A DNA stretch of 64,000 nucleotides, taken from a virus. A program made the position numbers and the translations under genes. Of this stretch, positions 17,769 through 28,900 are shown piece by piece. The stretch is from positions 1-64,000 of the IMG/VR virus record IMGVR_UViG_3300026519_000239. One strand, 5' to 3'. The notes under the pieces were generated by a model. That model did no database searches, was not told where the DNA came from, and saw nothing but the letters and a program-made list of their open reading frames with translations. Position 1 is the first letter of the stretch; every line of letters starts with the position of its first letter.

Positions 17769-18500
17769 ATGACCAAGCAGAAACTCAGAAAACTTCTTCA
17801 AAATGAATTACGTGATGCAGGAGTTATTACCCGTGGTAATTACTCCATGGAAAAACTGCAAGACATGTATATTGGAAAGTATGGCATCAATGCTATGCAT
17901 GAATTTTTAATGAAGCATGGCTACCCAGCAGGTGACATTAAGGCACCAGAAGAAAATACGTCTACACCTATTCCAGAAGCAGAAGAAGCACCCCAAGCCA
18001 GTGCTAAGCAACCAACTGTTGTCGATGTACGAGAAGCTGCTGCTCTTATGGCTCAAGCTATTAAAGACGCTCAGCATGATAAGCAAACTCCTGTATATGA
18101 CTCCCCTGATGCTGCTCCTGTTGGTTCTGATGTTGCTCGTATGCGTGCTATCAAAGATAGGGAAGCTAGTGCTTTGAGACGCGTTCAGGTTACCTGCCAT
18201 GATCCACAGCTCATACAGCAAGAACGTCGTAACTACACAGTTCAAGTAGGCAACAGCTATGTCAGTACTCAACGGTATGTAGTACCATTTGATGTACCTT
18301 GGCATGTTACTGAGTTGGTTTATAACGTTCTCAAGGAACGCACTCATACCGTACTTACAGAAACCAACCCACCAAAGACCAAAATCGTCAAATCATTCAG
18401 TATCGTTGATCTTCCACCACTTACTCCTGAAGAAGCTGAGAAATTAAAGAAGGCACAGGAAGTGTTGAAAGAAGCTGATGATATAGCTAGCGAAGGGTAA
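17769..18500 (+). CDS. Virion-region protein, 243 aa
   Basis: Good purine-rich site GAGGTAAACCC before the ATG. It begins with a small helical domain (KLLQNELRDAGV... EKLQDMYIGKYGI), continues with a Pro/Ala/Glu-rich linker and ends with a beta-rich domain (RRNYTVQVGNSYVSTQRYVVPFDVPWHVTELVYNVL). The position corresponds to N4 gp55. Probably a head-completion or decoration protein; function unknown. Confidence 0.6.
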   Translation: MTKQKLRKLLQNELRDAGVITRGNYSMEKLQDMYIGKYGINAMHEFLMKHGYPAGDIKAPEENTSTPIPEAEEAPQASAKQPTVVDVREAAALMAQAIKDAQHDKQTPVYDSPDAAPVGSDVARMRAIKDREASALRRVQVTCHDPQLIQQERRNYTVQVGNSYVSTQRYVVPFDVPWHVTELVYNVLKERTHTVLTETNPPKTKIVKSFSIVDLPPLTPEEAEKLKKAQEVLKEADDIASEG

Positions 18501-18505
18501 TTCTT

Positions 18506-19288
18506 ATGGCTAATGCTGATCCATTTACAAGTCAACTATCGCAGATTGATACCCAAGGCACAGGGGTCATGGATGTCGTTATCCGTGGCTCTCTGGAATT
18601 TCTCAAGGAGGAGTATAAGGCACAGAGAATAATCCAGAAGGATTATGCTGCTATCGTTGCCCAGCTTCTCACTAAGTCAATGGATACTGCGTCTACGTAT
18701 GTACTACAGAAAGCATTGGCAGATGCTCAAGTAGAATCTGAGAAGAAAAAGAGTGAGAATCTCGCAGAAGAAGCAGCGCTATTGAGAGCCAAGACAGCCG
18801 CTACATTGGCTGATAAGGATTTAACTTTGGCTCGTATTCCGGCGGCTCAGAAAGAAACTCAGCTAATGGACAAGAAGCTACAACAAGCAGACGCTGAGAT
18901 TGCCTTGTCTCAGAAAGAGCTGGACATCAAAGAACAGCAGAGACTGGTAATGATTCAGCAAGTGGCTGAGTCTATTGAGAAGGTCAAGTTGATGGCTGAG
19001 CAAGTCAATAGAATGACTGAAGAGGTAGAATTGTTGAAACAAAGAGTTATTACTGAGAGGGGACAAACGGATGGAACAGCATTTAATGCTACCTCTATTC
19101 TTGGTAGACAATCTGCTTTGTATGAAGAACAAAAGAATGGATACGTTAAGGATGCAAAAGTGAAGGGAGCTAAACCAGTACTGGATTTAGCAGGTACTAC
19201 TATTGCCGCTACTGGCTTGAAGAATAATGCTTTTACAGATGCAGAACTTACTGCTGCATTGGCTGCACTCGCTACTGTGAGAGCATAA
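18506..19288 (+). CDS. Virion protein, N4 gp54-position, coiled coil, 260 aa
   Basis: Starts five bases after the previous stop. Long continuous heptad-like region from about 45 to 185 (AEEAALLRAKTAATLADKDL... QKELDIKEQQRLVMIQQV... EEVELLKQRV), followed by an Ala/Thr-rich end. In N4-type phages the protein at this place is an internal or tail-tube-associated virion protein. The assignment rests on gene order and coiled-coil character. Confidence 0.65.
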   Translation: MANADPFTSQLSQIDTQGTGVMDVVIRGSLEFLKEEYKAQRIIQKDYAAIVAQLLTKSMDTASTYVLQKALADAQVESEKKKSENLAEEAALLRAKTAATLADKDLTLARIPAAQKETQLMDKKLQQADAEIALSQKELDIKEQQRLVMIQQVAESIEKVKLMAEQVNRMTEEVELLKQRVITERGQTDGTAFNATSILGRQSALYEEQKNGYVKDAKVKGAKPVLDLAGTTIAATGLKNNAFTDAELTAALAALATVRA

Positions 19289-19308
19289 TCCACTGAGAGG
19301 GTGTACTT

Positions 19309-21273
19309 GTGCCTACATTAACGTTCTTTGGGTTAAGTACATCCTCCCTATATGATCTGGATGCCCTATCCTCTAAAGAGCCATACAAAGACTATCTCAT
19401 TAGTGGAATAAGCAATCATGCAACTGCTAATGAGATAGTTAGAGCATGGGCAATGGCTTCTCCTACAAGTAAGCTAAGACGCTTATGGACTGCACCTCGT
19501 GCTTCTGGAAAGGCTGAGTACTCGAATACCTATTTCGATAATACACCAATAAGTAAGCAAGCTATTCTGGCCAATTATGTGAGACGCGAATACCGTCCAA
19601 GTAACCGCTTGCCTGTTACATGGCCTGGAGTACAAATTAATAATCTAGACATTGATTCAATAGCCAAGACAATCTCATTTGATTTCACGTTCACTACTGG
19701 CATTGCTGGTCAGGGACATGTCGATTTGGATTTTAATGATCCATACATCAGATACATCAAAGCACCTGATATAGCTGCAAGGATGCTTCCTACTGAGCTT
19801 AGAACTTACAAGATACCTTGGAATACTCCTATCGTTATCAGGCAGCAAGAAGCTTCTACATATATAGAAACCAAAGACTACATCCAGCAGTTTGAATCTA
19901 TAACGAAAATCAAAACCAAGCCGTTACATGACGCTGTTCTGGATCAGCTTGATGCAGGTGTAACTATAGAGACAGCATGGATGATGCCTGTGCTAGAGCT
20001 AAACTCACTTAAAGATGACAGGCTATTAACTGCTGCTGGTATGGCTTTTCTACGTATCATGGAGGAGTTCAGTTCCAATGCAATATTTGTAGATAACTAT
20101 CCTGTCACTGGGCATGGGCTTACTGATGATCAGATTTATGACCTTGATTTTAGAAGAAAGTACAAGTTAGGGGGAGTTACTAATCTTGATACTACGACCG
20201 CTGGCACCCAATCTGAGTATGGGTGGCAGTTGTCCTTTAACAGCATAGGAGCAAGGGAAGTACCAGCAGGAACTGCTACTGGTTTCAAAGTAGTCAGCGA
20301 TCCAATTACATTCACTGTTCCTGGAACAGCGCTGTATTCAGATATATCTGATGAATATAACCCCGGTAAAATTAAGAAGTATGTGAACTCATACATTGAG
20401 CTTACATTCAAATGGAATGACAAGACCATTCGTCTATGGGCCAAAGACTACGTATTTAGATTTATCTATAGAGATCCAGGAGATACTCAATACAGTATCT
20501 ATGACACGCAAACTGGTACAGGTGACATCGGATACTACGTTCCTTTCCCTGTAGAAGTAGCACAAAGTCTTAACGTATATGATCGTGACATAGCTGTGTA
20601 TTCATCATGGCATATGATCATGTATGCCACCCAGAAGGTTAAGGTTAAGTGGTATCAAACCAAGCAATTTTCCAATCTGGTCAAAATTGCTGCTATTGCA
20701 TCTTTGATTGTTACACTCGGGCAGGACGCTCCTCTTGTAGCTGCCGTAACTGCTGCTACAGGTGTTACTGGAGCTGCTGCTGTAGCTATCGCATTAAGTA
20801 TCACTATTATTGCAGGGTACGCTGTAGGAGAACTTGCTAGGGTCCTTGTAGCCAAGTTCGGTGATATTGGTTACGTACTAGCTGTACTGCTTGCTATTGC
20901 GGCTGATAGCTTTTTAGGCACTGGCTCATTAGAAGGGGTACTGACTGCCGATATCGCTACCGCTGCTACAGCACTATTTAAGACATTTAACCTATACACA
21001 CAAATAGAGACACAAGAAGTCCTTGAGGCGATGGAAGAGTTTGAGGAAAAATACGAAGAAAGAATTGAACTCATCAAGGAAGCCAAAGACAAAATGCCTG
21101 ACATTAATGAATACTTGAGTACCAGTAGATGGAGGAATTTGGTTTCAAACCAAGACTTTGATACCAGTGCAGAAGAATTCCTGCACAAAACTACATCTAT
21201 CTTTTCTCTCTTTGATATAGATAGCGCCATGATACAGTCGTGGTATGACTTTAATTTAACACTCAAGGTATAA
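19309..21273 (+). CDS. Virion protein, N4 gp53-position, with membrane-like segment, 654 aa
   Basis: GTG start at 19309 with GAGAGGGTGTACTT upstream. The N-terminal 440 residues are mixed alpha/beta. Residues 455-540 are strongly hydrophobic and Ala/Val/Ile-rich (LVTLGQDAPLVAAVTAATGV..., VLAVLLAIAADSF), suggesting two or three membrane-inserting helices. An acidic helix at about 560-600 follows. Such a segment would fit a protein that forms part of the DNA-ejection channel through the cell envelope. Confidence 0.6.
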   Translation: MPTLTFFGLSTSSLYDLDALSSKEPYKDYLISGISNHATANEIVRAWAMASPTSKLRRLWTAPRASGKAEYSNTYFDNTPISKQAILANYVRREYRPSNRLPVTWPGVQINNLDIDSIAKTISFDFTFTTGIAGQGHVDLDFNDPYIRYIKAPDIAARMLPTELRTYKIPWNTPIVIRQQEASTYIETKDYIQQFESITKIKTKPLHDAVLDQLDAGVTIETAWMMPVLELNSLKDDRLLTAAGMAFLRIMEEFSSNAIFVDNYPVTGHGLTDDQIYDLDFRRKYKLGGVTNLDTTTAGTQSEYGWQLSFNSIGAREVPAGTATGFKVVSDPITFTVPGTALYSDISDEYNPGKIKKYVNSYIELTFKWNDKTIRLWAKDYVFRFIYRDPGDTQYSIYDTQTGTGDIGYYVPFPVEVAQSLNVYDRDIAVYSSWHMIMYATQKVKVKWYQTKQFSNLVKIAAIASLIVTLGQDAPLVAAVTAATGVTGAAAVAIALSITIIAGYAVGELARVLVAKFGDIGYVLAVLLAIAADSFLGTGSLEGVLTADIATAATALFKTFNLYTQIETQEVLEAMEEFEEKYEERIELIKEAKDKMPDINEYLSTSRWRNLVSNQDFDTSAEEFLHKTTSIFSLFDIDSAMIQSWYDFNLTLKV

Positions 21274-21278
21274 GCGTA

Positions 21279-21710
21279 ATGGGCATCTTTAATGGCATTC
21301 AAGGAGCGGACATTCTGTCTCCTACCAATCAGCTATCTCCTGTATCAGGAGCTGTAGGGGGAATTACTGATCCACAACAATCAGCTCAACTTGCGGCTGC
21401 TATTGAGAAACTAGGGACTGCTCAGAACTTCGGAGCTAACCTATCTACTGCTAAGTTTGGTTTAGGGGCATTAGGGGCTGGTTTTGATATCTACGCTGGA
21501 TTGAAGAATCTTGGATTAGCTAAAAAACAATTTAACTTTAACAGGAGCTTAGCTAATAGAAATCTAGCAAATCAAGCAGCAACTACAAATCTGGCTATTG
21601 ATAAGTATGGCTACAATAAATTAGCTGGCACTGGTTTAAATGCTCAAGATTTGGCTAAAGCTGTGGAATCTTATGTTGCCAGAAATAAGGTAGATGGTAG
21701 CCCTATCTAA
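21279..21710 (+). CDS. Virion-region protein, N4 gp52-position, 143 aa
   Basis: Ala/Gly/Leu/Asn-rich helical protein with a hydrophobic stretch about 57-75 (FGLGALGAGFDIYAGLKNLGLA) followed by an Asn/Ala-rich helix. It lies between the 654- and 321-residue proteins in a tightly packed operon. Composition resembles internal ejection proteins of podoviruses. Family unknown by eye. Confidence 0.55.
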   Translation: MGIFNGIQGADILSPTNQLSPVSGAVGGITDPQQSAQLAAAIEKLGTAQNFGANLSTAKFGLGALGAGFDIYAGLKNLGLAKKQFNFNRSLANRNLANQAATTNLAIDKYGYNKLAGTGLNAQDLAKAVESYVARNKVDGSPI

Positions 21711-21725
21711 TAGAGGTATTTTCTT

Positions 21726-22691
21726 ATGGGGACGATCACATGGAGAACAGTTACATCTGCTAATAACGCAGCCAGTAATGCTCTACAACTAGCAGGCCAG
21801 AAGCAGATCAGCGGTGCCTTCGATAAGCTGTCTGGATTGGTAGGGCAACGTCAACAAGATGCTGCTGCTATTGATCAAGCCAAGATAACAGGACAGCTAC
21901 TCAACAGAGATGCAACACAAGAAGAAAGACAAGTACTGGCTTCTTTATATGGTTCAGGTGTTACCGATCCAACTGCCCTGAAAAGTGCCCTAGATGCTTT
22001 CAAAGTATCCAGAGATGCTCAACGTGCACAAGTAGCTAAAGCTCGTGAAAATCAAGCTCAGAGAGCATTTGATGCACAGCTAGAGCAGTATAAGCAGGCA
22101 GGGCAGAACGCACGTACTAGGATGACTACAGGAGCCACTCTGGACGCTGCCAATGCTAGGGCACGGGCTGCATTGGAAGCCGCTGGCATCCGTGCTGATG
22201 CTGCGAAATACGGTGCAAGGCAAAGTGCGGCTGCAAGTAAATATGGAGCTGACACAAGAGCTGAGGCACAGTTACTTACTGCGTATTTGAATGGCTTGAA
22301 TAAGAAAGGAAGCAGTAAAGGAGGCAGTGGAAAAACTGCTAAAAAGAAGTACACACAAGAAGATGCTACAAAGCTAATTAAGGATGTGTATGGATTGTCT
22401 GGAACCAAGGTTGATCCAGATAAAACAGGTTCTCTTGTATCTGGTGTAATGGCTGCTCTTAATGGAGGAGCTACAGTAGATCAGGTTGGTTCAGCTATTG
22501 GATCTACTATCAATGATCCTTATTGGTTTAACCCCGCAGGATCTACCACTAACCTTCCATCTGATCCAGTAGCAGGGACTACTGAGTTTCTAAAGCTACT
22601 TGATACAGCTACTGCTAATGTAGGCGCATCTGGTGCTCCACAAGTAGATCCTGCTACAGTAGCTGCTGCACGGGCGTTGTTTAATAAGTAA
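21726..22691 (+). CDS. Virion-region protein, N4 gp51-position, 321 aa
   Basis: Highly Ala/Gln/Arg-rich helical N-terminal two thirds (for example QRAQVAKARENQAQRAFDAQ, then repeated AARARAALEAA-type helices), a Gly/Ser/Lys-rich linker around 195-215 and a small C-terminal domain. The composition resembles ejection or core proteins packed with the virion polymerase. It directly precedes the giant gene with one small gene between. Confidence 0.55.
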   Translation: MGTITWRTVTSANNAASNALQLAGQKQISGAFDKLSGLVGQRQQDAAAIDQAKITGQLLNRDATQEERQVLASLYGSGVTDPTALKSALDAFKVSRDAQRAQVAKARENQAQRAFDAQLEQYKQAGQNARTRMTTGATLDAANARARAALEAAGIRADAAKYGARQSAAASKYGADTRAEAQLLTAYLNGLNKKGSSKGGSGKTAKKKYTQEDATKLIKDVYGLSGTKVDPDKTGSLVSGVMAALNGGATVDQVGSAIGSTINDPYWFNPAGSTTNLPSDPVAGTTEFLKLLDTATANVGASGAPQVDPATVAAARALFNK

Positions 22692-22710
22692 CTATGAGGC
22701 AAGTATATAT

Positions 22711-22908
22711 ATGGCTACCAAGAAAGCTACTAAGAAGACTGATGAATTCACTGCCCTTTGTGAATCTATTCGATCCAAGATCAAGGCACTAGACAGTGAT
22801 ATTACAACTCTGGACTCTCAGTATAAGGGACGTGTGAGTTACGGTACTACTGCTGCTATGAGTCAGCTCGTAGACCGGCTTGGGTTTTTGGCCCAAGAAG
22901 TAAAGTAA
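22711..22908 (+). CDS. Hypothetical small protein, 65 aa
   Basis: ATG at 22711 with GAGGCAAGTATATAT upstream. The N-terminus is very Lys/Thr-rich (ATKKATKKTDEF), followed by a helical body. It ends 30 bases before a strong terminator, so it closes the operon that starts with the portal. Function unknown. Confidence 0.55.
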   Translation: MATKKATKKTDEFTALCESIRSKIKALDSDITTLDSQYKGRVSYGTTAAMSQLVDRLGFLAQEVK

Positions 22909-22937
22909 TCAGCAGCTACACTCATTTACGTTACACT

Positions 22938-22961
22938 AGCCCGGACTATCCGGGCTTTTTT
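22938..22961 (+). terminator. Terminator before the giant virion polymerase gene
   Basis: AGCCCGGA (22938-22945) and TCCGGGCT (22949-22956) form an 8-bp GC-rich stem with a 3-base loop, followed by TTTTT. It lies 27 bases before the ATG of the giant gene, so that gene is read by transcription leaking through this terminator or from an unseen promoter. This may keep the number of polymerase copies low. Confidence 0.9.
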
Positions 22962-22987
22962 GTGCCTATAACCTTTTGGAGATCGTA

Positions 22988-25900
22988 ATGAGTAAGCTAG
23001 ACGATCTGTTGTCAGCTCTATCGACTACTGCTGATCAGCGAGTAAACGCCGCAATGGATAAGTACACCAACATCTTTGGTGGTCCTTCTCCTGATCAACC
23101 AGTTCAAGTCCCAAAACAACAAGAGGCTGAAATTGCCTCACAGCGAGCGCAAACAACAGTAGAAGCACTGAATCCTCAACAACCTGCCCCTGAAGAAGCA
23201 CCACTTACTCCTGAACAACGTTTGGCTCAGATCAGCGGTGTTACGGATATTGATCCAAAGAAGGAGTACATAGAGGTCAAGACACCTGACGGCAAATCCA
23301 AACTAGTTGATGCTACCAGTTCAGATGGAGATAACATCACCAGAGCTATCAGGAACACGTATAACAATACAACTGAGCGTGGGTATGCACTGGATACATG
23401 GGAAGTTCCTCATGGTGGCAAGAAGCAACAAGAAGCTTTCTTCAACAGTAACAAGGGACAGAAGCAGCGTGAAGCAGCGGCTCGTATCCTTGGTATTTCT
23501 CCTGAGCAGGTTACCGCTGAGCACATCTTCACACTTGGGCAGAATGCAGCCAAAGAAAGAGCCAGACTCATTGCTGAGCATGGTGGTTTAGTTGGTTCAG
23601 TAGAGCTTGGTGATGTACGTAATGATCCAACTACAGGCAATCGAGTACTGTCTTCTACCAAATTAGCGGATGGTACTGATCTTCGTGACTTATTGAATAC
23701 GCCTCTACTAAATGCTGATTTCTACAGCAAATATAATTCCAGAGGTAGAAGAGATTACGAACTTGGGTCAACTAAGAATCCAGATGGAGGGGCAGTTCTC
23801 AGTGACGCTGAAGCTGCTAATCCATCTGCTGTTGGTTCTTTGGTTCAGATTGGTACCAGTGCTATTGATGCCTTCTTGCGTACTGGTTTAGGTGGCGTAA
23901 ATGCAGCCGCTAATACTGGTGTACAGATTGCGGCTGCTTTACAAGGCGAAGGTATTCAAGACCTTACACCAGAAGACAGGCAGATATTTGACAGGATTCG
24001 TGACACTGAGAAGAAGGGCAAGACGCTACTCAGTAAGATCGAAAAAGACCCTGTAGCTTCCAAAATAGATGTCATTGACCAAATGACAAACCAAGCCATT
24101 GAAGCTACTGGAGGTACGCCTGAGCAGCCTGTTGATAAGCTGGATAAGTACATGCAGGAAGCACTTGCTCCTGAAGAATACGCTATTTGGAAGGGTACAG
24201 CTAAGAGACCTGATACTCCTATCCAGAACAATGCTTTGGACTCTCTCACTAAGAAACCAGAGGGTATTCTAGATACGCTATCTCAATCAGCGGGCTTAGC
24301 TGCTGGATTGATATTTGGTTTCGGTACTGTGAAAGCTGCTGCTAATCCATCTGCTGCTATTCAACAAGCCAGGCAGCAAGTTGAAGGTACTGGTTTAGTA
24401 GACAAGACAGATAAGACTAAGTTTCAAAGATACAGTGAGGTTAAACAGCAACAGGAAACTGCTGCTAAAGCCATTGCTAACCCAGTAGATACAGTACTAG
24501 GGACAGAAGGGCGTAACGATCAGCAAGACAGATTTAGAGTTAACGCCAAGACTGGCAGAGCTGAGTATGTGCCTATGCACAACGCATATGGTGACAAAGC
24601 AGCCATGGAGATTCTCGATGCTGGTGCTGAAAGGATGGTTAAGGCTGGCGAGAAAGGAGATTACATAGGAGTAGTAAGTGAAGCTGCGTCTACATTATAT
24701 GACGTAGTAACTAAAGAGAAGACAGCTACAGCCAGTGCGTTTGCTGATGTTATTGGTTTAGCAGCAGCAACGATGTTTAACAAGAAAGGTGCTGTTGAAG
24801 AAGGTACTGGTTTCGTAGGGAAACTTGCTGGATTCGTAAAGAATCTGCCTAAAGGAGCTAATGGTCCTCAAGCCCTTAATACTGCTTTCAAAGCAGCCAA
24901 CATCGTTGGTTTACAGCAAGACAAGCTCACTGAAATGGAAACCAAATTCACTGAGCTGAATAAAGGTGAAGCTCCTACCCCAGAAGAGTATGAAAAGATC
25001 AAAGATCTATCTGTAGTAGCTTCTGCTGTGGATTTACTAGGCATTGCTATGTTTACTGGACCAGGCGGTAAGGCAATGTCTGAGATGCTCAGTAAAGCCA
25101 CTACCAAAAAAGCTGGACAGTTTGCTAGCAAAGTACTAGCTGAGATGGCAGGTACAGGTATTAATGGGTTGGATGAGGTAGCTGTAGAAGCCATTACTCA
25201 ACTCGGTACTAGGCAGCGTCAAGGGGACTTCGATAAGAAAGCATGGGCAGTATCTTTTCTCCAAGGGGCGCAAGCAAAAGCTCCTGGGGCTGTGCTTGAA
25301 GTAGCTACTAAAGGTATTCCATCTATTCCCGGAGATGTACTGGACGGCACTGTGAAAGCAGTGAAGATGTACCAGCGTGTCAATGACGTTGCGAAGGGGC
25401 ACAAGTTCACTATTGATGAAGAAGGGAATGTTCACTTCAAAGGGAAGGTGATGCCTGGAATGGTTCCTCCTGATCCAGAGACAGGTAAGTATCCTACTGA
25501 GGTTCCTAAGGATGTAGAGAAAGCTATCAAGCAGATGATCTACAAAGGGCAGGGAGATGCTGTAGTTAAGCATATTGCCAATACGAGAGCAGTGCTTGAA
25601 GGAGAGTTTACTGAAGAAGATCTTCAGAAACGCATCATTACTCCTTCTGTAGATATTGTTACAGAAGCCTCCATGGCTGCTGATCAGGCGTTCGTTGATA
25701 CTGCGGAGGTAGAGTCTCCTGAGACCGGAGAAACCGTTCCTGCTGAACCTGCGGTGCCTCAAGAGCTTGATGTTACTAATCCAGAGGAAGTTATTGCTGT
25801 ACTCAAGAACCAAGACATCCCGGTGGTTCAGAGAGCAGCTATTACACTGGCCGTGCAGTCTCGTATGCAGACTATTTATGGGCAGACTGTAGCTCAGATG

Positions 25901-28900
25901 CAAGAAGCAATGACTAAAGGAGAACTGGAAGGAGACAAAGCTGAAGCAGCTATTGCTTTATTGGATCAGTATGAAGCTTGGATTGATGTACTGAGTACAC
26001 AGGTTGATTCTCTGCCTAAGAATGAAAGGGTAGAGGCAGGCGTTATCTATCAGGAAAAAGGAGATCAATTACTTGCAGATATTATTCGTGGATCAGCACC
26101 TGAAGTAACCAAACAGGACACAGCCAAGAGTCCATTGGTTCAGTCGTACAAAAAAGTACTGGATTACATCAACACTCGTGATGAGGAAGATAATAAGACT
26201 GCTGATGATGTACGAAAAGAGGTACTTCAAGACGGAGAGAATGCATCAGGTAAGAAAGGACTTATGACTCATATGAAGGCTTTGGCTGTCGCGGGTATCA
26301 GTAAGAACCCAGAGGCTTTGGCTTATGCAAGAGCTGAGGTTAATAGCTTTCTGGCTTCTCAAACTGACAAGCTAAATAAGCTGAAAGAGGCTGTAGATGC
26401 ATATGAAGAAAGTGGCAATCCTGTACCTGTTTACTTCAAGAGCAACATAGCCAAGAAAGAACCAAACTTTGTTGTAGATAATCCAGGTAAGGTACGTAAC
26501 TTTATCAAGGTCATTGAGCAAGAAGTTCAGATGATTGGTGAAGTAGCTAAGATGGGAGATGAGCTACACAACAAGTTGAAGAACAATGAACCAATACTTG
26601 AGGATGCGTTGGAGAAGCAATTAAAAGAGACAGGTAAAAAAGTTTCTGATATTGCTAATGCTCCTAAGCAGAATCAGAAGAAGGAAGACAATGTTGCTAC
26701 CCAGAAAGAAGATAAAGCACCTGTTAATGCTGAAGTACAGACCACAGATAAGGCTGATACTGCTCCTACTAAGACACAGGTGGATGCTAAGAAAGTTGAG
26801 GATAAGCCAAAAGAAAAGCCAGTAGCTAAGAAAGCCAAGAAGAAGAAAGAGAAGCCAAAGGTAGATGTACTCGGTGACGAGGTTAAAGCTGAGCCTACAC
26901 CCGAAGAAATCAAAAAAGATACTGAGGATGCTAAACAGCAACAAGAAAAAACCAAAGAGCAATGGCTTGAAGATCCTCTTGTAGCTGACATTAAAGCTGC
27001 ATTTGAAGAAGCTCAGAATCAAGATCCAGAAGATAATGCTGATATAGCTGATCTTAAGCCTGTTCTGGATCTCACGAAGACTGAGAAGGTAGCCAAGGAG
27101 ACTTCCAAGGAAGCAACTCCTATGGTGAAAACAATACAGTCCCATACGAAGAACGTATCTATCCTGATGAAGCAGATAAGTTCTCGTAGGTATATGCCTC
27201 CGGGACTGAAGAAGCTGATGGAGTCGGGTAAACAACTTACTACTGACTACTTCTTGAAGGGGAGGAAGAATCCTACTGGTTTGTTGGCTCTACCTTCACT
27301 GACTGCTATCGGTAATTATCTCAAGGATGTTGGAGATACTGGCCTTGAAGCATTCAGGGCAGATTTGCTTGGTGAACTTGGTCCTGCAATGAAGAAGGAG
27401 CTATTCAAGCAATTCCAGAATTCAGCTAACTACGTGATAGGTAGAAAGCTATCTTTGGATAAGTTAGCTACCAGTCCTATTGGTTTGTTTCTAAATGAGA
27501 AGAATGAACTGGCTCCTCAGCTACGTAATGCAATGCTGCACACTGCTGTTGAATGGATTGCTGATAAAAGCGTAGCCAGTGTATTGAAGACTGACAAAGA
27601 GGTGTATGCATCTCTTGGATTAGACATCAAATCAGACTTCATTACTCCTTCTGTACTGGATGCTCTTAGAGACATGGGAGAGCTGAGATCTAAGTTAGCT
27701 GAACAGTTGGGCAATCGTGTACTGGAAGGGCTTGGTATTGATCTTAACTCCGATGTACCTGATGCTGGATTCAGACAGAGGCTAGTTGGTTCTATTGGAT
27801 TATCCATGCTGTCTGCTATGGCTAATATCAAGGATAAGAAAGGAGAGCCAATCATTCACTTCAACAGAGTTCCCTCTGAGTTGATGGCTGAACTTACTGA
27901 GACTGCTTCTGTATCCATGGAAGCCAGTCCTGTGTATGTCAGTCTCAATATTCAGAGAGATGAGTATCAACGTCCTGTAATGGATCAATCAGGTAGGGTA
28001 CGTGTAAACAATCTATTGGCTTACAAGATCAGGAAGAAGACGAATCAATCTAAAGAAATATACAAGAAGTACATGGAGCTGGCTTTTGGTAAGAAACCAA
28101 TAACTCGTACTACGAGCTATAAGCCATTCAAAATGCGTAAGCCAGAGGATATTAAGGATCGTCCTACTCGTAATAATAGCTATGGGCAACTAAGTGAAGC
28201 TGAGTTGGATCATGTGAACCAACTGCAACAAGTAGCTTTCAAAGCCAATCCACTGATCAAGATGATGGATCTTAAAGAAGGAAGGATGGCTATTGCCAAG
28301 ATGTTCGGGTACGTAGAACCCACTAGAGATGGTGATATTCCTTCTTTACCGCTTGATAAGGTGAAAGGTCAGCTAGCCAAGAATGAAGCGATTATCCGTG
28401 ATCTGGATGCTGTACTGGATAAGCTTTCAGAGCAAGACCAAACCATAGAAGAACTCACTAAAGCTAGAGATGAGGCTACTGACCCTAAAGACAGGGAACG
28501 TTTACAACGTGAGTTAAATCAAGCCAGAAAGAAAGAAATCTATTTTCCATTCAAGATAAGTACATTTGGTCGTGCGTTGGATAACGCTCAAGATCTAAGT
28601 ATTCAGAGAAGCAAGATACACAGGAATATCTTCACTCCTGCTGAGTCCACTCATACATTCCCGATGAGCGATACCAAATCTATGGAGGCCATTATGAAAT
28701 CCTTCATAGAGCCTCTTGGTTTGGATCGTGTGCGGATGGAGAGTGATCCTACAGGAGAGTTCATGGATAGATTTGCTATCAAGAATGCCGATGGTACATA
28801 CACTGCATCTGATCCTGTAATAGAGAAGGGAATACAGGCTATGCAGGCATTTCTGAGAGATGACTTTTACAAGCCAGAAGACATTACAGCAGCAGTGGAT

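Noticed and set aside
25790-25900. AVQSRMQTIYG in the giant protein as polymerase motif B
   Set aside because: It lies far before the other motifs and lacks the required Lys; the RKIGKSYVLPKNY block fits spacing and residues.
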